DNA of 5,056 nucleotides from an uncultured Campylobacter sp. (GTDB lineage Bacteria > Campylobacterota > Campylobacteria > Campylobacterales > Campylobacteraceae). The position numbers and the translations under genes were made by a program. The stretch lies in NCBI RefSeq assembly GCF_938045595.1, contig NZ_CALIBB010000052.1:1-5056 (forward strand), written 5' to 3'. Each line of letters opens with the position of its first letter. Within the stretch, counting starts at the first letter, position 1. The notes under the pieces were generated by a model that had not been told where the DNA came from, did not search any database, and saw only the letters and a program-made list of their open reading frames with translations. Positions 1-4,477 of this stretch are shown here, in pieces.

Positions 1-10
1 TTGATCAAAT

Positions 11-22
11 TTGCCTAGGCAA
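11..22. repeat. 12-bp perfect palindrome downstream of the glycosylase gene
   Basis: The sequence TTGCCTAGGCAA is its own reverse complement. It lies 26 bases past the stop codon of the minus-strand gene ending at 48. As RNA it could form only a 4-bp stem with a CUAG loop, followed on the minus strand by ATTTGAT, so it would be a weak terminator at best. The palindrome is directly seen and any function is inference. Confidence 0.4.
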
Positions 23-47
23 GCCAAAAATCCTGCGCGAAACAGAG

Positions 48-487
48 CTAATTTTTAACCTTTTCCCACGGCTCAATCCCGCCTGCAACCTCCTCAAAAA
101 CGCCTGCGATTTCTATATTTTTTACACATAAATTTCGCTCGTAAGCCTTGACATCGCGCGATTTTAGCTTCTTTTGTAAAAAGGCGAATTCATACTCTAT
201 CTGCCCCCTAGAGACGGCTATTTTGGCTAAATTTCGCTCGTCAAATTCGCCAACTTTTGCCGCGTCAAATTTATACCCGCGAGCGCGGCCCTCCGCGTAA
301 ACTTCCGCCAGATACGCATTTACCGCCTCTAGCGCGTTTTCGTGCGCGTAAAAGCGGTCAAGCTGCGGGTGATTTTTGTAGCCCTTCGTGAGTCCCGCTA
401 GCACGTTTTAGCTAGCAGCGCCTCGCGCCACAGCGCCACGAGCCCCTTTGCGTCGAGATATTTAAAGCTTATCGTCCAAAGTCTCAT
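48..487 (-). pseudogene. Pyrimidine-dimer DNA glycosylase (T4 endonuclease V-like), frameshifted
   Basis: This family repairs UV photoproducts by base excision: it cleaves the glycosyl bond of a pyrimidine dimer and nicks the abasic site. The minus strand starts with ATG at 487 and reads MRLWTISFKYLDAKGLVALW, then REALLAKTC and a stop. The rest of the protein (LAGLTKGYKNHPQLDRF onward, ending EPWEKVKN) continues in another frame from 404 to 48. Family members read an unbroken LLAKNVLAG here, so one A is missing from the run at 406-409 (AAAA where AAAAA is needed). Restoring it gives 146 residues, a normal length for bacterial members. Glu22 in the WREAL motif matches the catalytic Glu23 region of T4 endonuclease V; the Thr2 of the phage enzyme is not conserved. 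A GTG at 404 could start a 118-residue product, but that would lack the active-site segment and has no Shine-Dalgarno sequence at useful spacing. The gene may be a true pseudogene, a phase variant or a homopolymer base-calling error. Confidence 0.82.
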
Positions 488-492
488 TTTCG

Positions 493-497
493 CCTTT
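493..497 (-). promoter_or_regulatory. Ribosome binding site AAAGG of the glycosylase gene
   Basis: AAAGG lies 5 nt before the ATG at 487. It supports that ATG as the original start and so supports the view that the gene is split by a frameshift rather than beginning at the internal GTG at 404. No convincing -10 hexamer is visible just upstream. The gene may have been read through from the enzyme gene that ends at 630. Confidence 0.6.
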
Positions 498-519
498 CGT
501 TAAATTTCGTCGTCAAATT

Positions 520-536
520 CGGCGCGCTTTGCGCCG
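520..536 (-). other. Short GC-rich hairpin between the glycosylase and aldolase-family genes
   Basis: Six perfect base pairs (CGGCGC with GCGCCG) enclose a 5-nt loop. On the minus strand the stem is followed by AATTTG, not by a run of T, so it is not a convincing intrinsic terminator. It lies about 33 nt upstream of the glycosylase ATG and could equally be a leader structure. Confidence 0.3.
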
Positions 537-566
537 CAGCCTGAGCGGCGATAAAATTCGCGCCTT

Positions 567-601
567 AAATTTGGCCGCGCTCTAGATTAGAGGCTAAATT
601 T
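567..601 (-). terminator. Possible terminator hairpin after the aldolase-family gene
   Basis: On the minus strand AAATTTAGCC (601-592) pairs with GGCCAAATTT (576-567), ten pairs including one G-T. The 15-nt loop contains a small inner CTCTA/TAGAG stem. The structure begins 28 nt after the stop codon at 630. The only U-rich part is the AUUU inside the 3' arm, so it would be a weak intrinsic terminator. The pairing is seen and termination is inferred. Confidence 0.35.
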
Positions 602-629
602 TATCTCGCCGCACATTTAAATTTCTCGC

Positions 630-1736
630 TCATTGCAACTTGCCTCTGCATAGCACGGGGATCTTTTCTATGACCTCGCCGCCGCTTACGAGGTAGGCGA
701 ACTCGTGTAAATTTACGACGGGGCAGATGTGGTTCGGATAAATTTCGAGCCGATCGCCCACGCGCACGGCGTCTCGCAGCGCTCTGTCGTAGATGATCGC
801 ATGCTCGTCGTAAACGCCATTTATCCACACATCCGTGCCCTTTATGCGCCCGAGCCCGGGCGTGGCGGTGAAGCCCTCGGTGCGCCTTTGCTGCGTGAGC
901 CCCTTGGCGCCGACGTCGGTGATGATGCGATCCGCCGTAGGTCTGCTGATGACGGTCGTAAGGATGCTTGCGGCGTTCATCGAATAATCGCCGTATGCCT
1001 GCGCCTGCGAGGCATCCATAAAGATATAGGTGCCCGGGCGGATCTCGGTGACGCCCTTTAAAATTTCAAAATCGTTGATGAGCGATGGCGTCGAGCCGAT
1101 ACTAACGACGCTTGCGGGCAGAGCTAGCTCGCGCGCGATATCCGCAAACTCCAGCGTGCGGCGCTGCGCGGCTAGGTGGATGCGCTCGCATTCGCTCTTA
1201 TCGGCGGCTTTGTAGGAGTGGCCGTCGTGGGAGAATACGCCGCGGAATTCGATATTTTTGCAGCCTTTTATAAATTTTATAAACGCTGCGAAATCCTGCT
1301 TTTCCACGAAGCCCGAGCGGTTTTCGCCCACTTCGATCTCGGCAAGCACGCGGGCCTTCGTGCCGCTGCGCTCAAAGGCGCGCTCTATTAGACGCGCCTG
1401 CTCTATGCTATCGATGCCGAAGCTTAAGTTTATCCCCGCGCGCAAAAGCGCGATGATGCGCTGAAATTTCAGCTCGCCCACGATCTCGTTTGCGATAAAT
1501 ATATCTTTCAGCCCGTTTGCCGCCATGATCTCGGCCTCGCCCGTTTTGGCGACCGTGATGCCAGCAGCGCCGAGGTTTTCTTGCAGCTTCGCGAAATAGG
1601 GCATTTTGTGCGTTTTGGTGTGCGGGCGCAGGCTCACGCCCGCGGCGTCCGCATAGCTTTGCATCTTTTGCAGGTTGCGAAGCACGATCTCTTGCTCGAT
1701 CAGCAGCGCCGGCGTGTCGATCTCTGATACCTTCAT
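630..1736 (-). CDS. PLP-dependent D-threonine aldolase / D-serine dehydratase family enzyme
   Basis: This 368-residue cytoplasmic enzyme has an alanine-racemase-type N-terminal TIM barrel followed by the C-terminal beta domain of D-serine dehydratase-like proteins. It opens with DTPALLIE. The motif RPHTKTHK at 37-44 carries the expected Schiff-base lysine, Lys41. Other family signatures are ENRSGF (138-143), HDGHSY (170-175), the phosphate-binding GSTPS (214-218), RPGTY (233-237), an EH pair (311-312) and NHICP, where His336 and Cys338 match the zinc ligands of eukaryotic-type D-serine dehydratase and D-threonine aldolase. Known reactions are D-threonine to glycine plus acetaldehyde, D-serine to pyruvate plus ammonia, and cleavage of 3-hydroxy-D-aspartate; the sequence alone does not decide between them. 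The start is well supported: AGGAGG (1743-1748) lies 6 nt before the ATG. Length and motifs indicate an intact enzyme. No neighbouring gene suggests a pathway, so a stand-alone role in D-amino-acid breakdown is the likeliest reading. Confidence 0.95.
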   Translation of the reverse strand: MKVSEIDTPALLIEQEIVLRNLQKMQSYADAAGVSLRPHTKTHKMPYFAKLQENLGAAGITVAKTGEAEIMAANGLKDIFIANEIVGELKFQRIIALLRAGINLSFGIDSIEQARLIERAFERSGTKARVLAEIEVGENRSGFVEKQDFAAFIKFIKGCKNIEFRGVFSHDGHSYKAADKSECERIHLAAQRRTLEFADIARELALPASVVSIGSTPSLINDFEILKGVTEIRPGTYIFMDASQAQAYGDYSMNAASILTTVISRPTADRIITDVGAKGLTQQRRTEGFTATPGLGRIKGTDVWINGVYDEHAIIYDRALRDAVRVGDRLEIYPNHICPVVNLHEFAYLVSGGEVIEKIPVLCRGKLQ

Positions 1737-1768
1737 AAGCTTCCTCCTCTTTAAATTTACGAAATTTT

Positions 1769-1774
1769 AATATA
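1769..1774 (-). promoter_or_regulatory. Candidate -10 box (TATATT) of the aldolase-family gene
   Basis: TATATT reads on the minus strand 33-38 nt before the ATG at 1736, which would give a leader of roughly 26 nt containing the AGGAGG site. No recognisable -35 box is present, which is usual for sigma-70 promoters in Campylobacter. The call rests on position and a five-of-six match to TATAAT. Confidence 0.4.
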
Positions 1775-1804
1775 GTCGCGCTTAGTAGCTGCGCCCGTTT
1801 TGCA

Positions 1805-1829
1805 GCGCCTAAATTTTAAAATTTGGCGC
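1805..1829. repeat. GC-capped inverted repeat upstream of the aldolase-family gene
   Basis: GCGCC-T-AAATTTT is followed directly by AAAATTT-GGCGC: 12 complementary pairs around a central TTTTAAAA, with one unpaired T at 1810. It sits about 70-95 nt upstream of the ATG at 1736 and upstream of the candidate -10. It could be an operator-like site or a spacer hairpin. Neither strand has a T run after the stem, which argues against a standard terminator. Confidence 0.5.
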
Positions 1830-1999
1830 CGCTTGCGAAAGGCGGAATTTAGCTATCACTTGCAAGGGGCGAAATTTACCTGTCGTTTGAGAAAAACGGA
1901 ATTTGTGCGCCGTAAATTTAGCGCCGTTTGCGAAATGTGGTTTGCACGCTGCAAATTCGGCTCCCTTCGCGAAGCGTCTGAATTTGGCGAGCAAATTTA
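1818..1999. repeat. Degenerate 27-bp repeat array anchored on AATTT
   Basis: AATTT words start at 1820, 1846, 1873, 1900, 1915, 1954 (AATTC), 1981 and 1994, so the steps are 26, 27, 27, then 15, 39, 27 and 13. Units beginning at 1827, 1854 and 1881 match one another at about 18 of 27 positions. The core resembles CTTGCGAAAGGCGGAATTT. A further close copy starts at 1921, with 18 of 23 positions equal to 1826-1848, after about 13 inserted bases. The array fills most of the 411-bp spacer between the aldolase-family and VWA genes. Because 27 is a multiple of three, one plus-strand frame stays open and shows a 9-residue pattern, but nothing supports translation. Confidence 0.6.
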
Positions 2000-2070
2000 T
2001 GATTCTGCGCCGCATGTTTTCAAATCGCCGCCCATGTTTTACAAAGCTTATTTTACGCTGCCGCCTGTGT

Positions 2071-2096
2071 TTTTGCGCTGAATATTTAGCGCAAAA
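2071..2096. repeat. Perfect 9-bp inverted repeat downstream of the VWA gene
   Basis: TTTTGCGCT (2071-2079) and AGCGCAAAA (2088-2096) are exact complements around an 8-nt AT-rich loop that is itself partly palindromic. It lies 53-78 nt past the VWA stop codon. On either strand the T run precedes the stem and the A run follows it, so it is not a standard intrinsic terminator, although transcript end protection or a protein site is possible. No other candidate terminator is visible after the VWA gene. Confidence 0.55.
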
Positions 2097-2148
2097 GCTC
2101 GTTTTAACGGCGGCGCCTCATTTCTAGCGCGCCTCGCTTTGCGCCTTG

Positions 2149-2862
2149 CTATTTTTTGTCTTGAAGCACCTTGTCGCGCCATTTCGAGTTTGCTTTGTTG
2201 TCGGTCGCTACGTCTTTGGATATCTCGGCTGCCGCTTCGAAATTTTTACTCACGCCCTCTTTGGAATTCTCGTATTTTAAGGCGTTTTCGCTTCTGATGC
2301 CGATGCTTTGTGCTTCGCTTGCGGCGTCGATATTAGCGCCTAAAAAGATAAATTCCCAGTCGTATTTTTCCTGCTTGTCGCTAATCATCTTCTTAATCTG
2401 CGCTTTGGAGTATTCGCGGCTTGAGTTTTCCTGCCCGTCGGTGATGATGACGAAAAGCACGCGATTGTTTTTGGCATAGATGTCTGGTACCCGCTCGATA
2501 CGCGCTATCGTGCTGCCGACGGCGTCCAGTAGCGCGGTGTTGCCGCCGGCGTAGTACTCCTTGGACGTTAGGTTTTCGACCTTCTTAAGCGGCGTGCGGT
2601 CGTGGATGACGTTAAATTTCGTATCGAAAAGCACGGTCGTGACGCTCGCGTCGATGCCCTCTTTGCGCTCCTTTTCTATCATCGAGTTAAATCCGCCGAT
2701 CGTATCGCTCTCAAGCCCGCTCATCGAGCCCGATTTATCTAGGATCAGCACCAATTCCAGGTGATTTACGCCGTCTTTATGATCGGGCGGCGTGGCGAGC
2801 TCTGCACTTTTGGCAAACAATATGCCCGCAAGCGCGGCAACAAGAAGGATGATTTTTTTCAT
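2149..2862 (-). CDS. Exported von Willebrand factor A domain protein with intact MIDAS
   Basis: This 237-residue protein begins with a signal peptide: two lysines, a hydrophobic stretch at 4-16, and a possible cleavage after LFA (17) or KSA (20). The rest is a single VWA domain. The metal-ion-dependent adhesion site is complete: Asp42, Ser44 and Ser46 in DKSGSMSG, Thr109 in GGNTALLDAVG and Asp142 in ITDGQENSS. Such sites hold Mg2+ and mediate protein binding. Flanking signatures such as LESDTIGGFNSM and WEFIFLGANIDA are typical of a widespread small VWA family that I recall as lacking a signal sequence, so export is the notable feature here. The mature protein should be periplasmic, as no second membrane segment or lipobox cysteine is seen. 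AAAGGAG (2868-2874) lies 5 nt before the ATG and fixes the start. No AAA+ ATPase or TerD-like partner is present nearby, so its partner and role are unknown. Confidence 0.95.
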   Translation of the reverse strand: MKKIILLVAALAGILFAKSAELATPPDHKDGVNHLELVLILDKSGSMSGLESDTIGGFNSMIEKERKEGIDASVTTVLFDTKFNVIHDRTPLKKVENLTSKEYYAGGNTALLDAVGSTIARIERVPDIYAKNNRVLFVIITDGQENSSREYSKAQIKKMISDKQEKYDWEFIFLGANIDAASEAQSIGIRSENALKYENSKEGVSKNFEAAAEISKDVATDNKANSKWRDKVLQDKK

Positions 2863-2896
2863 AGGGGCTCCTTTGTTAAAATTTCGTTATTTTACT

Positions 2897-2902
2897 ATTG
2901 TA
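2897..2902 (-). promoter_or_regulatory. Candidate -10 box (TACAAT) of the VWA gene
   Basis: TACAAT reads on the minus strand 35-40 nt before the ATG at 2862, with a short AT-rich leader and a good ribosome binding site downstream. No -35 match is seen at 16-18 bp. Its upstream edge overlaps the first copy of the direct repeat at 2901-2934, a placement that would suit control of this promoter. Confidence 0.45.
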
Positions 2903-2934
2903 TCGCTTAAGCAATGAAATTTTATCGCTAAAGC
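2901..2934. repeat. 12-bp direct repeat, 22-bp spacing, upstream of the VWA gene
   Basis: TATCGCTTAAGC (2901-2912) recurs as TATCGCTAAAGC (2923-2934), with one mismatch and a centre-to-centre distance of 22 bp, about two helical turns. The first copy overlaps the candidate -10 box. This geometry is what a dimeric or tandem-binding regulator would use. That is an inference from position only. Confidence 0.4.
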
Positions 2935-2983
2935 TTCGCCGCACGCCCCTGCTACGTAAATTTTAATACGAAATTTTGTCGTG

Positions 2984-3186
2984 GAATTTTAACGTATCTT
3001 TGCGCACGGCGCCGCAAAATTCCGCGCGATATAGAATTATGCGCGGCGCAGAATTTCACCGCGAAATTTTAAGGCACAGAATTTTATGCGATATGGAATT
3101 TCGCGTGCAAATTTATGCAGCGTGGAATTTTACGACGCAAAATCCCACGCGGCATGGAAGTTATGGAATTTGCGCCGCCGCAAAAT
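2984..3186. repeat. Degenerate repeat array of about 29 bp downstream of the EamA gene
   Basis: Boxes of the form (G/C)AA(A)TTT or close variants start at 2984, 3034, 3051, 3063, 3079, 3096, 3108, 3125, 3138, 3166 and 3181. From 3034 to 3138 the steps are 17, 12, 16, 17, 12, 17 and 13, an alternation that sums to about 29 bp. Typical wording is ATGGAATTT, then a CG-rich link, then GCAAATTT. The array occupies most of the spacer between the VWA start and the EamA stop and reaches the last bases of the EamA gene. At its right end TTTGCG and CGCAAA (3169-3184) can form a 6-bp hairpin with a 4-nt loop, the nearest thing to a terminator after the exporter gene, but it lacks a T run. Confidence 0.55.
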
Positions 3187-4079
3187 CAAATGTCTGCGGA
3201 TCTGCTCCGTTTTGCGCTGAGGTAGCTTCCGATCTCGCTTATCAAAACGCCTGCGAGGATGAGGGCCGCGCCTAAAATTTGCATCGCGCTTAGTTTCTCG
3301 CCGCCCACGAATACGCCCATAATGCCCGCCGTTACGGGCTCGAGCGTGAAAAACAGAGCGGTTTTTACGGGCGTCGTGTATTTTTGCATCAAGGCCTGCG
3401 CAAAAAAGCCAAAAACCGTTCCCAGCAGGCAGATCACCGCCATCGCGACGAAAAAGCTTCTATCCATCACCGGCACGATGCTGACTCTTTCAAAAAAGAT
3501 CGCCGCGAAGCAGCAAAGCGCGCTTAGGCAGAGGATCTGTACGTAGGCGATACCCGCTACGTCGCAGCTTTGCACGAAGCGGTTGGTCAGCACGATGTGA
3601 AACGAATACGCGCACGCGCAGACTAGCGCCAGCGCTTCGCCCTTGCCGAGACCTAGCCGTGTGTCGCCGATGAGATAGAGCCCAATGACCGCAAGCGCGA
3701 TGCCCGCGTAGGCGTAGGAGTAAATTTTATGCCTAAACAGCGCCGCGGCGATGAAGGGCACGAGCGCGACGTTTAGACCGATAATGAAGGCTACGGAGGA
3801 GCTTTGCGCGAATTTAAAGGCGAAGGTCTGCGACGTAAAGCCCGCGAATAAAAACAGGCTAAGTACCGCGCCGTGCTTGATCTCGCGCGAAGTTATGGTC
3901 TTGAGCTTCGGGAAAAATATCGCGCCTGCGATGATGCTCGCGGCGAAAAAGCGCCAAAATAGCAGCACGAAGACGTTGTTGCTCGCAAGCGCCTGCGAGG
4001 TGGGCAGATACCCGAGCCCAAAAGCGATCGCCACGAAGACCATTCCGACGTCGGCTCTGAATTCCAAACTTTTATTCAT
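3186..4079 (-). CDS. EamA/DMT-family transporter, ten membrane helices
   Basis: This 297-residue inner-membrane protein belongs to the drug/metabolite transporter superfamily (RhaT/YdcZ-like EamA group), whose members export amino acids, metabolites or drugs. Two EamA repeats of five helices are visible. Helices lie near residues 11-31, 36-56, 69-88, 95-114, 118-137, 146-164, 172-193, 206-227, 237-258 and 262-284. Family signatures are FVLLFWRFFAAS at the start of helix 2, the pair AFIIGLNVALVPFIAA in helix 4, and TALFFTLEPVTAGIMG followed by VGGEKLSAMQILGAALILAG in the last two helices. The tail is short and basic (SAKRSRSADI). The ATG at 4079 has AAAGGA (4085-4090) 5 nt upstream, and the length is normal, so the gene is complete. 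The substrate cannot be read from the sequence, and no neighbouring biosynthetic gene gives a hint. Confidence 0.96.
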   Translation of the reverse strand: MNKSLEFRADVGMVFVAIAFGLGYLPTSQALASNNVFVLLFWRFFAASIIAGAIFFPKLKTITSREIKHGAVLSLFLFAGFTSQTFAFKFAQSSSVAFIIGLNVALVPFIAAALFRHKIYSYAYAGIALAVIGLYLIGDTRLGLGKGEALALVCACAYSFHIVLTNRFVQSCDVAGIAYVQILCLSALCCFAAIFFERVSIVPVMDRSFFVAMAVICLLGTVFGFFAQALMQKYTTPVKTALFFTLEPVTAGIMGVFVGGEKLSAMQILGAALILAGVLISEIGSYLSAKRSRSADI

Positions 4080-4104
4080 CTGTGTCCTTTTTGAAAATTT
4101 AAAG

Positions 4105-4118
4105 TCGTAATTTTACGA
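4105..4118 (-). promoter_or_regulatory. Candidate -10 (TAAAAT) within an inverted repeat upstream of the EamA gene
   Basis: TCGTAA-TT-TTACGA is an inverted repeat with 6-bp arms. On the minus strand it contains TAAAAT (4110-4115), 31-36 nt before the ATG at 4079, the same placement as the candidate -10 boxes of the VWA and aldolase-family genes. A repressor bound at the palindrome would cover the -10, but this is only positional inference in an AT-rich stretch. Confidence 0.35.
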
Positions 4119-4202
4119 AATTTTAGGTAAAAAATAGGCTAAATTTTGACGTAGCGATTTGGAATTTCGGATTTTAAAATCGCGAGTTAAATTTTAAGCG
4201 CC

Positions 4203-4228
4203 CGGCTCGTTTTAAGCTTTCGGCTCGT
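4203..4228. repeat. Short direct repeat CGGCTCGT, 18-bp spacing
   Basis: CGGCTCGT occurs at 4203-4210 and again at 4221-4228. A weaker third version (GCGCTCGG) follows at 4241. The stretch is part of the repeat-rich spacer upstream of the EamA gene. I see no gene here. Confidence 0.35.
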
Positions 4229-4266
4229 CTTTTTAGGCTAGCGCTCGGTTCGCCTTCTTGGGCTTA

Positions 4267-4290
4267 CGCGCACTTGTTCGCGCACTTGTT
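4267..4290. repeat. Perfect 12-bp tandem duplication
   Basis: CGCGCACTTGTT occurs twice back to back (4267-4278 and 4279-4290) without mismatch. It lies in the non-coding spacer between the EamA gene and the membrane-protein gene. Two exact adjacent copies point to recent slippage or duplication. Confidence 0.75.
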
Positions 4291-4292
4291 GC

Positions 4293-4392
4293 CGCCGCTT
4301 CGCTACACGTAAATTTTACGGCTACTACTCGCGTGATCATTACGCTGCTTTGCTATGGCTTTTCATAATTTTATAGCTACTACTCGCACGTG
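4293..4392. repeat. Degenerate direct duplication of about 50 bp
   Basis: CGCCGCTTCGCTA (4293-4305) is echoed by CGCTGCTTTGCTA (4343-4355). Both are followed by an AATTTTA-type segment and then by the exact 12-mer GCTACTACTCGC (4321-4332 and 4376-4387). The second copy is about 5 bp longer in the middle. With the 12-bp tandem repeat just before it, this shows that the spacer grew by successive duplication. Confidence 0.5.
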
Positions 4393-4477
4393 GCTAAATT
4401 TAAAATTTAATCGCCCGCGTCCTCTTTGTCATTTTTTAGAATTTCTATGTTTGCGCGCTCATTCGCGCCTTTTAAGC

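Noticed and set aside
402..412. Programmed frameshifting in the glycosylase gene
   Set aside because: The zero-frame codons GCT AAA ACG do not form an X XXY YYZ heptamer, and no family precedent is known to me. A simple one-base deficit explains the break better.
729..1464. Several plus-strand open frames opposite the aldolase-family gene
   Set aside because: They are shadows of the well-supported minus-strand enzyme, whose motifs span the whole length. None shows a recognisable protein pattern.
1800..2081. Plus-strand open frame of 93 codons showing a 9-residue periodic pattern
   Set aside because: It begins with TTG, has no ribosome binding site, and stays open because the underlying 27-bp DNA repeat is a multiple of three. 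Similar frames exist on the other strand.
1818..3186. Possible CRISPR arrays
   Set aside because: The repeats are degenerate, abut one another or are 12-17 bp apart, and lack unique spacers of uniform length. No cas gene is present.
2976..3275. Plus-strand open frame of 99 codons across the second spacer
   Set aside because: It is made of the degenerate repeat array and then runs antisense into the EamA gene. There is no domain and no convincing start signal.
4394..4409. AT-rich near-palindrome TAAATTTAAAATTTA as a terminator or origin element
   Set aside because: It is short, AAATTT words are common everywhere in this window, and no GC stem, DnaA-box cluster or T run accompanies it.
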